Positions 1-9,057 of a stretch of 64,000 nt of DNA are shown piece by piece. The notes under the pieces are model-generated. The model was not told where the DNA came from, searched no databases, and saw only the letters and a program-made list of their open reading frames with translations. The position numbers were made by a program, and so were the translations under genes. Within the stretch, counting starts at the first letter, position 1; every line of letters starts with the position of its first letter. The stretch spans positions 280,334-344,333 of the forward strand of contig SRZB01000001.1 in NCBI GenBank assembly GCA_004793585.1. The letters run 5' to 3'. This stretch comes from Hominisplanchenecus murintestinalis. Its GTDB lineage: Bacteria; Bacillota; Clostridia; Lachnospirales; Lachnospiraceae.

Positions 1-120
1 TATTTCTGAACGGACTGCCATATTGATAACAGGAACTGCCGCAGCTAAAATACTGCCAACGAAAAATGCCGGTAAAAAACCTGTTCGCTTTACCTTTTTA
101 CATTCCAAAGAAATACTCAT
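1..120 (-). CDS. Lantibiotic-type ABC transporter permease, N-terminus (partial)
   Basis: Only the first 40 codons are in the window; the gene runs off the left edge. It begins at an ATG that overlaps the stop of the ATPase gene as ATGA, so the two are translationally coupled. The visible part has a short basic N-terminus and then a hydrophobic stretch (about residues 14-34) typical of the first membrane helix of MutE/EpiE-like lantibiotic-protection permeases. The family is inferred mainly from the neighbouring ATPase and two-component system. Confidence 0.7.
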   Translation of the reverse strand, partial: MSISLECKKVKRTGFLPAFFVGSILAAAVPVINMAVRSEI

Positions 121-872
121 CGCACCGTCCCTCTTTGCCTGTTGTCAGCATCAATCAAAGCAAGGAATGTATCCTCCAGATTGTCCGCAGGGTAGCCTTT
201 TGATGCTGCGCCGAATTTAAACTGGTCGAGCGTTCCCTCAAACAGCAAGTGACCGTGATTCAAGATACCGATGGTATCAGCCATTAGTTCTATTTCTGAC
301 AGCAAGTGTGACGATACCAAAACGGTACAATCAAACTTTTCCGGTAAAGAACGGATCAACGTTCGGATTTCGTGGATACCGACAGGATCAAGTCCGTTTG
401 TCGGCTCGTCTAAAATCAGGATTGGCGGCTTTCCGATTAAGGCGCTTGCAAGACCTAACCTCTGTTTCATTCCAAGAGAATATTTTTTTGCAAGCCGCTT
501 CTTAAACTGTGTCAGTCCCACGATTTCAAGAGCTTCCGCTACGGAGGATTTGGGCAGTCCCAATATTTTGCGGATAATTTCGAGATTTTCTTCACCGCTT
601 AAATTTCCATAAAAAGCGGGGGCTTCAATAAACGAGCCGATTTCTTTTAGAATTTGCACTCTGTTTTCGGAGTACATCTTCCCATCAATCGTAAATGAAC
701 CGCCGGTGGGTTTGGTAAGCCCCAAAAACATTTTCATGGTAGTGGATTTTCCAGCCCCGTTCGGGCCGAGAAAACCATAGACAGCGCCTTTCGGGATATG
801 CAGATTGATACCCGAAACCGCAGTAAAATCAGCATATGATTTCGTCAAATTTTTAGTTTCAATGATGTTCAT
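117..872 (-). CDS. Lantibiotic/bacitracin-type ABC transporter ATP-binding protein
   Basis: Cytoplasmic ATPase that powers export or removal of a peptide antibiotic through the adjoining permease. Visible motifs are Walker A (GPNGAGKST), an ABC signature (YSLGMKQR) and Walker B with a Glu (ILILDEPTNGLDP), followed by the H-loop region SSHLLSE. The start was set at the ATG preceding NIIETKN, because AAGGAG lies about nine bases upstream; a start eight codons earlier has no such site. About 251 residues, normal for MutF/BcrA-type ATPases. Divergent from the regulator/kinase pair at 1027-3124, the usual arrangement of a self-sensing resistance module. Confidence 0.88.
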   Translation of the reverse strand: MNIIETKNLTKSYADFTAVSGINLHIPKGAVYGFLGPNGAGKSTTMKMFLGLTKPTGGSFTIDGKMYSENRVQILKEIGSFIEAPAFYGNLSGEENLEIIRKILGLPKSSVAEALEIVGLTQFKKRLAKKYSLGMKQRLGLASALIGKPPILILDEPTNGLDPVGIHEIRTLIRSLPEKFDCTVLVSSHLLSEIELMADTIGILNHGHLLFEGTLDQFKFGAASKGYPADNLEDTFLALIDADNRQRGTVR

Positions 873-943
873 TGCGTTTTGCTCCTTTCTTATCATTGCA
901 AATACATTGTAACTTGCGAACCTTGTGCTAACCTTCTCGTGTC

Positions 944-1002
944 CTTACATTTACCTTACATTTCATCGCACATTAGAAAATGACACATTTCTATGGTATA
1001 AT
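944..1002 (+). promoter_or_regulatory. Direct-repeat operator and promoter of the first two-component system
   Basis: CTTACATTT occurs twice (944-952 and 955-963), 11 bp apart, the helical spacing expected for an OmpR-family dimer. TATAAT at 997-1002 lies 25 bases before the regulator start; the -35 is weak, consistent with activation. The region also separates the divergent ABC operon, so one site could serve both directions. Binding by the adjacent regulator is inference. Confidence 0.5.
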
Positions 1003-1026
1003 AGGAAACACAAAGGAGGTATCCGT

Positions 1027-1731
1027 ATGGACTTTGATTACTTGAAACAAAAACGCATTTTGCTTGTTGATGATGAGCAGGAGCTTTTAGATATGGTCGT
1101 ATCCATCTTAAACGAGGACGGATTTCAAGATATCAAAACGGCAAAAACAGTAAGTGAAGCGGTTACGGTTTCTGACACCTACCAGCCTGAGTTTGCGATT
1201 CTTGATGTAATGCTTCCTGACGGGAATGGGTTTGATTTAATGGAACGGCTAAAAAAAACGGCTGACTATCCTGTGCTGTTCTTAACTGCCCGTGGCGAGG
1301 ATGATGATAAGTTCCGTGGTTTCGGACTTGGTGCGGACGATTACATGGTAAAGCCGTTTTTGCCAAAGGAGCTTTTATTCCGTGTAAATGCCATTCTCCG
1401 CAGAAGTTACAAAGCCGAAAATCCCCTTGTGAAGCTGCATGGCAGCAAAATTGACTTTGAGCGTGCAGAAGTCTTAAAGAACGGCGAGCACATTTCTCTT
1501 ACGGCAAAAGAACACGACATCCTCGCTGCTTTATATCGGAACGCAGGAAGAATTGTTACGATTGACGCTCTGTGTGAAGCGGCTTGGGGTGATAATCCTT
1601 TCGGCTATGAAAATTCGCTGATGGCGCACATCCGCCGTATCAGAGAAAAAATTGAAGAGAATCCGTCCCAGCCTGTTTCGCTGATAACGATGAAAGGGCT
1701 TGGATATAAACTCGTTGTGGAGGGCAAGTAA
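1027..1731 (+). CDS. OmpR-family response regulator (lantibiotic-type)
   Basis: Cytoplasmic response regulator of 234 residues. The receiver domain has acidic residues in LLVDDEQ, the phospho-acceptor Asp60 (AILDVMLPD), Thr87 (FLTAR) and Lys109 (MVKPF). The C-terminal half is a winged-helix DNA-binding domain with the usual ending GLGYKL. The ATG at 1027 follows AAAGGAGGT; an in-frame start 34 codons upstream has no such site. One base separates its stop from the kinase start. It probably controls the divergent ABC transporter. Confidence 0.9.
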   Translation: MDFDYLKQKRILLVDDEQELLDMVVSILNEDGFQDIKTAKTVSEAVTVSDTYQPEFAILDVMLPDGNGFDLMERLKKTADYPVLFLTARGEDDDKFRGFGLGADDYMVKPFLPKELLFRVNAILRRSYKAENPLVKLHGSKIDFERAEVLKNGEHISLTAKEHDILAALYRNAGRIVTIDALCEAAWGDNPFGYENSLMAHIRRIREKIEENPSQPVSLITMKGLGYKLVVEGK

Positions 1732-1732
1732 C

Positions 1733-3124
1733 ATGAAGAGCGTACCGAAACTAATACGGCGTTTTGTCGGTATTATGCTCTTGTCCTCGATGCTGCTCAT
1801 TATTCTGAATTTTGCTTTATTGGGGATATATACGCTGAATCAGGCGCCAAATAGTTCTCCTTGGATTACGGCGCAGGAAGTTGCCGATCATTTATCCAAA
1901 AATGAAAACGAGTATGTTTTAAGCGAAGATACGGCGCTTGAACTTCAAAATGCAAATGTATGGGCGATATTTATTGACAACATGGCAATGAAAGTAGTAT
2001 GGCAGACGGATAATCTTCCCCAAACCGTACCTATGTCATACACTATTTCGGATATAGCGAGCCTAACCCGCGGCTATATCAACGGATATCCTACATTTAC
2101 AGGAGAAGCTGAAAACGGACTTGTGGTACTCGGCTATCCGAAAGAAAGCTTTTGGAAACATATGTGGCCGAGTTGGGACTATAATTTAATCGCCAACTTG
2201 CCCAAAACGGTTCTTTCAGTTTTAGTAATCAATATAGCCTTAATTTTTATTATCTATGTGATTGCTAATTCCAAGCTGTTAAAATCCGTGAAACCGATTG
2301 TCAGCGGAATACAGGCTTTATCAACGAACGAAGAAGTCTATATCAGGGAAAAGGGGCTTTTATCCGAGCTTGCAGTAAACATTAACAAGACCTCAAATAT
2401 TTTACAAACGCAAAGCAGGCAGCTTCGCAAAAGAGAAACTGCAAGAGCAAATTGGATCGCAGGAGTGTCCCACGACATACGAACCCCTCTGTCAATGGTA
2501 ATGGGCTATGCCGGACAGTTAGAAAACGATGTGCAGTTATCAGAAAATAACCGTCAAAAAGCGGCGGTTATCGTACGGCAAAGCAAACGAATGCGAAACC
2601 TAATTAACGACTTGAATCTTGCGTCTAAGCTGGAATATAATATGCAGCCGATCAACCCTGAAAGGCAAAATCTGATTGCCGTTGTCCGTCAGGTCGTAGT
2701 TGATTTCATCAATATGAATATTGATGAAAAGTACACGATTGAATGGCAAACAGACGAAACATTAACTTCTTGTACCGCAAATGTTGACAAAGACTTAATA
2801 AGGCGGGCAGTAAGTAATCTGATTCAAAATAGCATGAATCATAACGAGCAGGGATGTCAAATCTTCGTTCGTGTTATAGCTGAAAATAATGTTTATACTG
2901 TGATTGTTTCCGATGATGGTGTGGGTGCGACAGATGAACAGATTGGAAAATTGAACAACACGCCGCATTATATGGTGTGCGATGAAAAAACAACCGAACA
3001 GCGCCACGGTTTAGGGTTACTTATTGTTAAGCAAATCATATTTGCACACAGCGGAAAAATGCTGATAAAGCATAGCGACTATGGCGGATTTGAGGTCGAG
3101 CTAAGCTTGCCGATGACTATGTAA
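1733..3124 (+). CDS. Membrane sensor histidine kinase paired with the 1027 regulator
   Basis: Sensor kinase of 463 residues. Membrane helices near residues 11-35 and 160-185 bracket an extracellular domain of roughly 120 residues. The phospho-accepting His is near residue 247 (GVSHDIRTPLS). ATP-binding motifs include NLIQNSMNHN (N box), DDGVGA (G1) and RHGLGLLIVKQ (G2). The start was chosen because GGAGGG of the upstream gene precedes it and the spacing is operon-like. The extracellular domain suggests direct ligand sensing, but the ligand cannot be read from sequence. Confidence 0.88.
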   Translation: MKSVPKLIRRFVGIMLLSSMLLIILNFALLGIYTLNQAPNSSPWITAQEVADHLSKNENEYVLSEDTALELQNANVWAIFIDNMAMKVVWQTDNLPQTVPMSYTISDIASLTRGYINGYPTFTGEAENGLVVLGYPKESFWKHMWPSWDYNLIANLPKTVLSVLVINIALIFIIYVIANSKLLKSVKPIVSGIQALSTNEEVYIREKGLLSELAVNINKTSNILQTQSRQLRKRETARANWIAGVSHDIRTPLSMVMGYAGQLENDVQLSENNRQKAAVIVRQSKRMRNLINDLNLASKLEYNMQPINPERQNLIAVVRQVVVDFINMNIDEKYTIEWQTDETLTSCTANVDKDLIRRAVSNLIQNSMNHNEQGCQIFVRVIAENNVYTVIVSDDGVGATDEQIGKLNNTPHYMVCDEKTTEQRHGLGLLIVKQIIFAHSGKMLIKHSDYGGFEVELSLPMTM

Positions 3125-3143
3125 GGAAAAAGGAAACAAAAGA

Positions 3144-3270
3144 ACGCTCTGGTTTTGGAAATGAAATTACTCCAGCAGCCACAAATCGACTCGTAACGCT
3201 TTCTGCCTGCCACTATGAGTTTGAATACCAGGTTTGTATTAGTTGGAAAAATTACGGAATGGAAAATATG
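3144..3270 (+). pseudogene. Class B sortase C-terminal remnant
   Basis: One frame reads RLVTLSACHYEFE, matching the catalytic-Cys TLSTC region of class B sortases. After one missing base the next frame continues with RFVLVGKI, the strand that normally follows. There is no N-terminal half, so this is a truncated, frameshifted relic. It sits between the first two-component system and a terminator. Confidence 0.55.
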
Positions 3271-3271
3271 T

Positions 3272-3315
3272 AAAGCCCTGATATCCACATCAAATTGTGG
3301 AGTATCAGGGCTTTT
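3272..3315. terminator. Strong terminator hairpin, usable in both directions
   Basis: AAAGCCCTGATA (3272-3283) pairs with TATCAGGGCTTTT (3303-3315), with an inner CCACA/TGTGG stem. The T-run favours rightward transcription, ending the two-component operon, and the A-run serves the opposite strand. Confidence 0.75.
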
Positions 3316-3370
3316 GATTATTCATGCTTTCTGAACGGACAGTGGTAATTTAATTCTCACTGCGAATAAT

Positions 3371-4018
3371 TTACGCCATCCGCTTGCGGAGCCTTTGATA
3401 GAATAAAGCTGCTGCCATCATCAGTAGTCCTGCAAGGAACAGCCACAGCTTTGCTGTATAGCTGCCTGTGACCATAGAGAACAGATATAAGCTTCCCAGC
3501 TTTGGTCCCATACCGATGTTGAGCGCATAGTACAGCAGCGGCGGCATGTATCCGATGACTGTGTTTCCTGTCAGCGCCGAGGTCAGCATACCCATGGAAC
3601 CTAAGAACAGGGCGTCTGCTATCGCTCCAAGCGCCAACACCGGAGTGACATCGCAGCTTTGCAGTTTCATAGATACGGTAAATACGCAGATCAGCAGGGC
3701 GGCAATCCCCGCAGAATACACCGTTCGTATCAGGTGGACCTTTGCTGTGCTGCAATACTTGGAAGATACCAGGTCGTCAATTTCCTCATTCTGCTCCGGC
3801 TGGAATATCGGCGTCAGCAGCACGACGCCAACCAGGGAAACAAACATTTCCAGCGGCATGGCTGCGGAATTACGATCCAGATTGGCTGTACCGATAAGCA
3901 GCGGAGTGACAAGGCATAAAAGAACAGCCACCGCAATGGACAAAGGCGCATTATGCCTGAGATTTATTTTTGCGATCTCTAATACTGGAAACCGCTTTTT
4001 TGAAAATTGCATTTCCAC
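3371..4018 (-). CDS. Multi-pass membrane protein, second ABC permease of the module
   Basis: Hydrophobic protein of about 215 residues with roughly six predicted helices, for example SIAVAVLLCLVTPLLIG and ALGAIADALFLGSMGMLTSA, and a basic C-terminus. Start is uncertain: a GTG at 4018 or ATG at 4012, both after AAAGGGG, fits better than the far upstream ATG, which has no ribosome site. The 5' end overlaps the previous permease gene by about 65 bases. With the genes at 3951-6199 it looks like a two-permease ABC exporter. No substrate can be inferred. Confidence 0.7.
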   Translation of the reverse strand: MEMQFSKKRFPVLEIAKINLRHNAPLSIAVAVLLCLVTPLLIGTANLDRNSAAMPLEMFVSLVGVVLLTPIFQPEQNEEIDDLVSSKYCSTAKVHLIRTVYSAGIAALLICVFTVSMKLQSCDVTPVLALGAIADALFLGSMGMLTSALTGNTVIGYMPPLLYYALNIGMGPKLGSLYLFSMVTGSYTAKLWLFLAGLLMMAAALFYQRLRKRMA

Positions 4019-5297
4019 CGAATTTCCCCTTTCTTTTTGATTCATAGATTAAAATTGTGAGCAGGATGAGCGCCAGGGCGATTCCCGCCATCAGCAGCCT
4101 GTTCTGCACAAGGTCCCCGAAATGATCCAGATAATCCTGGGTACGGAACAGGGAATCTGCGCCTGCGTTGTGGCGGGGCGCCAGACGAAGCAGGGCATAT
4201 CCCGAAGAAACACTTTTGATTCCCAGATTCACATCGAACATCCACCAAAGTCCCTGTACCGCAACGGCAATGGGCGTGCCGGTCAGCTCCGTCAAGAACA
4301 TTCCGATAGCTGTGGAAATCATCACGCTTGGCAGCAGCCAGCCGAAATCATACTTGAGGGGAGCCAGGTAATCCAGCTGTATCCCGGGATAACTGCTCCA
4401 GACCATCATGTTTGATATATAGGAGATGAGTATGACCGGGAGCATGGCTGCTATCACAAGCGCCAGATACCGGATAAAGGTCAGTTTTGCAGCGGAGATT
4501 TTCTTGGTATAAATCAGCGCCTCCATTTTGACCCGCCGGTCCTTCATGCCCAGAATGACTGCCAGAAATACCGGCAGGATTGACAGCACCATAACACCTG
4601 CATAGTCCGAGAACAGGCGGGCATAACCGCCGGTCACTTTATCAGAACTGATCGCAAGGTCGTACCGTTCTTTTGCCTCTTCATAGGTCAGCGGAACCGT
4701 TCCGTACCCAATCAGAGAATCCACCGCGTAATTGGAACCTCCGCCCAGAAGATCATCCGCCTGTCCCATCAGTTCCTTGAATCGGGCATAGTCCATGTCA
4801 TCACGGACTGCGAATGCCATTTTTTCCGGGCTGTTCTGCTGTTTCTCATCTGATCCGATGGTAAAGCCACCATTCCCGTCCTGCTGCATCCCATCCCCGC
4901 CGATCTGGAAGGTATAATTGCCGGAAGCACCGGGTGTAATCCCGGCTGCTTCCTGTAAGATTCTATCCTTATCGTTCCCTGTAATCCCAGAAAGGATTTC
5001 GGCCATTTTTTCCTGCTTGCTTTCGCTAAGCTTTACATGCTTGATAAATCCGATGGGATAGGTGGTATAGTTATTATTGCTAAACTCCGTCAACAAATCT
5101 CTCAGTGCGGCCGGCATAATCTGTTCCGCTATTTCCTCATGTTTATATCCGTAGCTGCCGCCCGGCTGTGGCTCCTCAAGGAGATCGTCTTGAAAGCGGA
5201 ATACCCCCTGAGAGAACAGACCAATCACAACAGCTGCAACAAAAATCATGTAGGGAATGGATTTTACAATCTTTTTGATTTCCTGCAACAACAGCAT
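3951..5297 (-). CDS. ABC transporter permease with large extracytoplasmic domain
   Basis: About 448 residues. One N-terminal helix (YMIFVAAVVIGLFSQG) is followed by a ~200-residue soluble region rich in Gln, Gly and Asp, then about five helices from near residue 220. This resembles ABC-2 type permeases of NatB/YhgE-like layout. The ATG overlaps the stop of the ATPase gene as TAATG, indicating coupling. It would be the main membrane subunit of the exporter. Confidence 0.8.
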   Translation of the reverse strand: MLLLQEIKKIVKSIPYMIFVAAVVIGLFSQGVFRFQDDLLEEPQPGGSYGYKHEEIAEQIMPAALRDLLTEFSNNNYTTYPIGFIKHVKLSESKQEKMAEILSGITGNDKDRILQEAAGITPGASGNYTFQIGGDGMQQDGNGGFTIGSDEKQQNSPEKMAFAVRDDMDYARFKELMGQADDLLGGGSNYAVDSLIGYGTVPLTYEEAKERYDLAISSDKVTGGYARLFSDYAGVMVLSILPVFLAVILGMKDRRVKMEALIYTKKISAAKLTFIRYLALVIAAMLPVILISYISNMMVWSSYPGIQLDYLAPLKYDFGWLLPSVMISTAIGMFLTELTGTPIAVAVQGLWWMFDVNLGIKSVSSGYALLRLAPRHNAGADSLFRTQDYLDHFGDLVQNRLLMAGIALALILLTILIYESKRKGKFGGNAIFKKAVSSIRDRKNKSQA

Positions 5298-6199
5298 TAC
5301 CACTCACCCCCAATTTCACCCAAAATCTCACGAACGCCGCTGGTATGCAGATACAGCATATACGCGTCCTCAATATTCGGCTCGCACGTCTTGGCGCCCT
5401 GCATCAAGTTGTCTGCAATAAAGCGGATATGAACCTTGTTTCCCTGGGTGTGCATACTGGTGATGGAAAGCTGCCTTTTAAGCTCTGGAAGCTCCCGCTT
5501 AGAAGCGGTCATGGTAAACACTCTGCCTTCTGCTTCCTGCAAAAGCGCATCCACCGTGCCATTGTAGATGACCCGGCCCTCATTGATGATGGCGATATCC
5601 TCACAGGTGGCCTCAATATCCCCTACAATGTGGGTGGACAAAATCACAATTTTATCCTCTGCAATCTCAGACAGCAGGTTTCTAAATCGGACACGCTCCT
5701 CCGGATCCAGCCCGGCGGTGGGTTCGTCAACAATCAGTACCTTGGGGTTGTTGAGCAGCGCCTGGGCAATCCCAAGACGCCGCTTCATGCCTCCGGAAAG
5801 CGCCTTCACCTTTTTATCCCGGTGCTCTGTCAGATTCACTTTTTTAAGGAGTGCGTCAATCCGTTCTTTTCGTTGAGAGCCACTGAGTCCTGACAGGATT
5901 GCCAGGTATTTCATGGCTTCCCCCACCTTCATGGATGGGTACATGGAAAACTCCTGTGGCAGATACCCGATAATCCTGCGGATCTCTTTGGCGTTTTCTA
6001 TGGGAACGCCGCACACGGTAATTACTCCATTTTTCTTTTGCAGCAGTGTTGCCAGTGTCTTCATCAGGGTGGTCTTGCCCGCCCCGTTGCGTCCTAGCAG
6101 ACCGAACATGCCCTGTTGGATAGAAAGATTCACATCAAAAAGCGCCTGCTTCTTTCCATAAAATTTATTCAGCCCTTTGATTTCTATAGAATTATTCAT
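5297..6199 (-). CDS. ABC transporter ATP-binding protein (CcmA-like)
   Basis: 300 residues. Walker A is GRNGAGKTT, the ABC signature LSGGMKRR and Walker B VLIVDEPTAGLDP, followed by STHIVGD. A C-terminal extension of ~80 residues after the nucleotide-binding domain is typical of ABC-2 exporters. AGGAG precedes the ATG. It is first in a unit with two permeases and lies downstream of a kinase/regulator pair on the same strand, which probably controls it. Confidence 0.88.
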   Translation of the reverse strand: MNNSIEIKGLNKFYGKKQALFDVNLSIQQGMFGLLGRNGAGKTTLMKTLATLLQKKNGVITVCGVPIENAKEIRRIIGYLPQEFSMYPSMKVGEAMKYLAILSGLSGSQRKERIDALLKKVNLTEHRDKKVKALSGGMKRRLGIAQALLNNPKVLIVDEPTAGLDPEERVRFRNLLSEIAEDKIVILSTHIVGDIEATCEDIAIINEGRVIYNGTVDALLQEAEGRVFTMTASKRELPELKRQLSITSMHTQGNKVHIRFIADNLMQGAKTCEPNIEDAYMLYLHTSGVREILGEIGGEW

Positions 6200-6320
6200 C
6201 TGAAAAAGCTCCTTTCTTCCGATGGGTTTCCCATCTGACAGGTATAGGGTAAAAGGAAACTTTCAACTTTTTGTCTACTCGCCAAAAATATTTTGTGGAA
6301 TAAATTGCCGTATTATATGC

Positions 6321-6354
6321 AAAACAGGCAGCCCCAATAGCGGATGACTGCCTG
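6321..6354 (-). terminator. Terminator after the second kinase gene
   Basis: CAGGCAG (6325-6331) pairs with CTGCCTG (6348-6354). On the minus strand the stem is followed by TTTTG. It separates the kinase transcript from the ABC operon, which therefore should have its own promoter in 6200-6320. Confidence 0.6.
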
Positions 6355-6388
6355 CTAAAATACTGATAAATTATTTAAACATATCCTA

Positions 6389-7591
6389 TCACTGCCTGAA
6401 CGCCACAGTAACAACCGCCCCGTTCCGGTTGCTCAGCCGGATATATCCTCCATGTTTCTCACAAAGGATCTTGCAGATATTCAGCCCCATACCGAAATGC
6501 TCGTTATCTGTTTCCCGCACCGTTTTATAAAACGGCTTTGTGGCATTCTCCAAATCTTTTTCCGCAAACCCGGTTCCATCATCGGAAACAGTCAGGTACA
6601 AATACCCATCCTGTGACTCTGCCGATACCTTAATCTTTTCCTTTGCAAACCGTACTGCATTGGCAAGGAGATTTTCATATACCCGCATTACAATAGCCAT
6701 GTCTATATCCAAATCAGAATTCCTATTACCTATAACTTCATAGGAAAATCTTTTCTCATCCCATACAGCCTCTCCCGTTTCCTCTAATTGCCTGCAAAGT
6801 GCATCCATAGTTACAGGCTGCCGGACAATTTCAATATCCTCCAGCCGCTGCAGTTCTCCCATCGTCTGCACATACTCTTCCAGCCTTACGATATGCCGAT
6901 GCATCATCTCTGAGGCATCACTCACTTTTTCAGCGGTCATTTTGGGCGCATATTGCCTCAAAAGTTCACTTTGTCCCTTCAGAACCGTCAGCGGTGTCCG
7001 CAAATCATGAGAGAACGCTGCATTCAGTCGTTTGCGTTCCTCCATCTGCCGCCACATCTCCTCATTGCTTTCCTGTAATGCCTGCCGCATCTTCTCAAAG
7101 GAAACGCACAGCTTTCCCAGCTCATCCTCTTTATCGTAAGCAATTTTGAAATCTAAGTTGTTATCGGCAATCTGGCTGGCGGCATGATCCAGTATGGCTA
7201 GAGGTTTCTGCATATGTCGTTTGTAGAATAAAATACTGGTGGCGACAATACAGAAAATGAAGCAAATGGGATATACGCCGATACTCGAAAAGCCAAGAAT
7301 ATTATATACGGTCCAGTCTGTTGGCGTAAAATGGTCCATTAAATTCAGCAGCGTCTGATAGGATATGCTTCCTTTCTGCTCATCATCTTTCTTATCAAAT
7401 CCAATCACTATTTCAGGATCGGATACGCCAAATTGAATCTGATATTTCTTATAGTATCTGGACTGCCCCCACTGACAAATGCTTGATAGGAACAGAGACA
7501 GCAGCAGGGCAGAGATGATACAGACGAGCATGGATGTAGTAAGAGCCGTTTTGATCGACTTTCTTTTGAAAAATTCCTTTATCTTGCCCAT
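6389..7591 (-). CDS. Sensor histidine kinase with HAMP-like linker
   Basis: About 400 residues. Helices at roughly 17-40 and 100-125 flank a short extracellular domain of ~60 residues. A HAMP-like segment precedes the catalytic core. The phospho-accepting His is near residue 195 (FSHDLRTPLTVLKG); ATP-binding motifs are NLLANAVRFA, SDDGTGF and FGMGLNICK. The ATG used lies inside the last codons of the regulator gene (13-base overlap); an earlier in-frame ATG would extend the overlap without a better ribosome site. Confidence 0.87.
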   Translation of the reverse strand: MGKIKEFFKRKSIKTALTTSMLVCIISALLLSLFLSSICQWGQSRYYKKYQIQFGVSDPEIVIGFDKKDDEQKGSISYQTLLNLMDHFTPTDWTVYNILGFSSIGVYPICFIFCIVATSILFYKRHMQKPLAILDHAASQIADNNLDFKIAYDKEDELGKLCVSFEKMRQALQESNEEMWRQMEERKRLNAAFSHDLRTPLTVLKGQSELLRQYAPKMTAEKVSDASEMMHRHIVRLEEYVQTMGELQRLEDIEIVRQPVTMDALCRQLEETGEAVWDEKRFSYEVIGNRNSDLDIDMAIVMRVYENLLANAVRFAKEKIKVSAESQDGYLYLTVSDDGTGFAEKDLENATKPFYKTVRETDNEHFGMGLNICKILCEKHGGYIRLSNRNGAVVTVAFRQ

Positions 7592-8262
7592 TTGTACCCC
7601 ACTCCCCAAACCGTTTCCACATACGGTTTTATACCCACGGCCGCAAGTTTCGCACGAATTCTGCGGATATGTTCGGCTACCACGGAAGATTCTCCTTCGC
7701 TGTCATAACCCCAGACAAGTTCATAGATCCGCTCTTTGCTAAAAATCTGCCCCGGATGACCGGACAGAAGCTCTATAATATCAAACTCCTTCTTTGCAAA
7801 AGGAATTTCCTCGCCGTCATAGAACAATCGTCTTTCTGTGTAATCAATCGCCAGCTTATCGGCAAGCTGCACCTTGGGAGTCCCCCCTCTGCGGCGTTCC
7901 CGTCTGATGTGTGCGGCAACCCTTGCACCAAGCTCGTCCAATGAAAAGGGCTTTACAATGTAATCATCCCCGCCCATACCGAAGCCTTTGACCTTATCAC
8001 TGTCCTCCACTCTGGCAGTCAGGAACAGAATCGGGCAGCTGACAAAATCCCGTATCCGGGCGCAAACCTCCAGACCGTCCACATCGGGCATATTAATATC
8101 CAACAAAATGAGATCCGGCTGTTTTCCTGCCTTTTCAATCGCTTCCATCCCATTTGTTGCCGTCATTACGTCATAGTTGTTGTACATAAAGTAGTCCGCA
8201 AGAGTGGAAACGATATCCTCCTCATCATCTACAACTAAAATAGTATCTCGTATTCTGCCCAC
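7579..8262 (-). CDS. OmpR-family response regulator with unusual start
   Basis: About 227 residues. The receiver has VVDDEED, phospho-acceptor near Asp55 (LLDINMPD), FLTAR and IVKPF; the C-terminus is a winged helix ending GVGYKW. The start is odd: the GTG at 8262 touches the only good ribosome site (GGGAGG), leaving almost no spacer. An ATA codon at correct spacing three codons later is the alternative. Function should be control of the ABC exporter at 3371-6199. Confidence 0.88.
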   Translation of the reverse strand: MGRIRDTILVVDDEEDIVSTLADYFMYNNYDVMTATNGMEAIEKAGKQPDLILLDINMPDVDGLEVCARIRDFVSCPILFLTARVEDSDKVKGFGMGGDDYIVKPFSLDELGARVAAHIRRERRRGGTPKVQLADKLAIDYTERRLFYDGEEIPFAKKEFDIIELLSGHPGQIFSKERIYELVWGYDSEGESSVVAEHIRRIRAKLAAVGIKPYVETVWGVGYKWAR

Positions 8263-8603
8263 CTCCCATTTCTGGTCTTCAAATTACTCCACAATTTTCA
8301 ACATTTTATCTACTATTCAGTGCAAGCTGCATTTTTATCCATCTATTTGCCAAATCATTTGTCTGATTATACCACGTCCCACATGTGAAGTACATATTTT
8401 AAGTATACGGCAAAGAAGGCCGCTCCATACAGAGCGGCCTCCTGCAGCTTTACTGATTGGAATTCACCTTATGGTGGCTCTGGATATATACGCACATGTA
8501 CAAAAAGCAGCCCCTGCGCCTGCGTGCCGCCGCCCTTAAAATCACTGAGGCGGCTTCGGGCATACCTGGCATCCCCGTGCACTGGTCAACAAAAATCGGA
8601 CAC
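8263..8603. other. Intergenic stretch with one hairpin
   Basis: No convincing gene. It contains the promoter side of the regulator at 8262 (AT-rich) and a perfect 9-bp hairpin, AGGCCGCTC (8417-8425) with GAGCGGCCT (8432-8440). No T-run follows, so it is not a clear terminator. The right part, GC-richer from ~8500, looks like gene debris next to the IS remnant, without a recognisable product. Confidence 0.4.
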
Positions 8604-8985
8604 TTAAATTGTATTTTTTGACATACAATCTATAAGCATTTTACAGCTGCATATGTTTCTCTGTACTGTTTGGGCGTTAGATACCCCAGCGAGTATGCGG
8701 GCCGTTCCTCGTTGAAAAATTTTATATACGCTGCCATTTCTTCTTTGACATTTTCTCCCTGTAGATGAAAATCCGTAAACAGTTCTGATTTTATCCATCC
8801 GTTGATGGATTCCATTGCTGCATTGTCTGTCGGCGTTCCGGCGCGTGACATAGAGTGTATGATCCCGCATGTTCCACGCAGGTCATTGTAATTTTTTGAT
8901 GCATATACCGATCCCTGATCCGAATGCAGCACTGTTTTATATGAAGAAACAGAGTTTTCCCCAGCAGATGTTCAGTATGCATTCT
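8604..8985 (-). pseudogene. IS3-family (IS150-like) transposase remnant
   Basis: Only the C-terminal part of the DDE integrase domain remains open (8630-8932). It shows LHSDQGSVYAS, then SMSRAGTPTDNAAMESINGW with the last catalytic Glu, and the terminal NEERPAYSLGYLTPKQYRE block. The frame meets a stop just upstream (about 8978) and the N-terminal half and orfA are missing. The base string at 8585-8604 may be the remnant of the IS end. Confidence 0.8.
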
Positions 8986-9057
8986 GTCAGTTCATCCCCC
9001 AGATAGAATTTCAGCTCATATTGTAGGCAAATTCAAATCATACGGCGGAACTATAAA

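Noticed and set aside
5037..5432. 131-codon plus-strand frame
   Set aside because: Antisense to the ABC permease and ATPase genes; no ribosome site or recognisable product.
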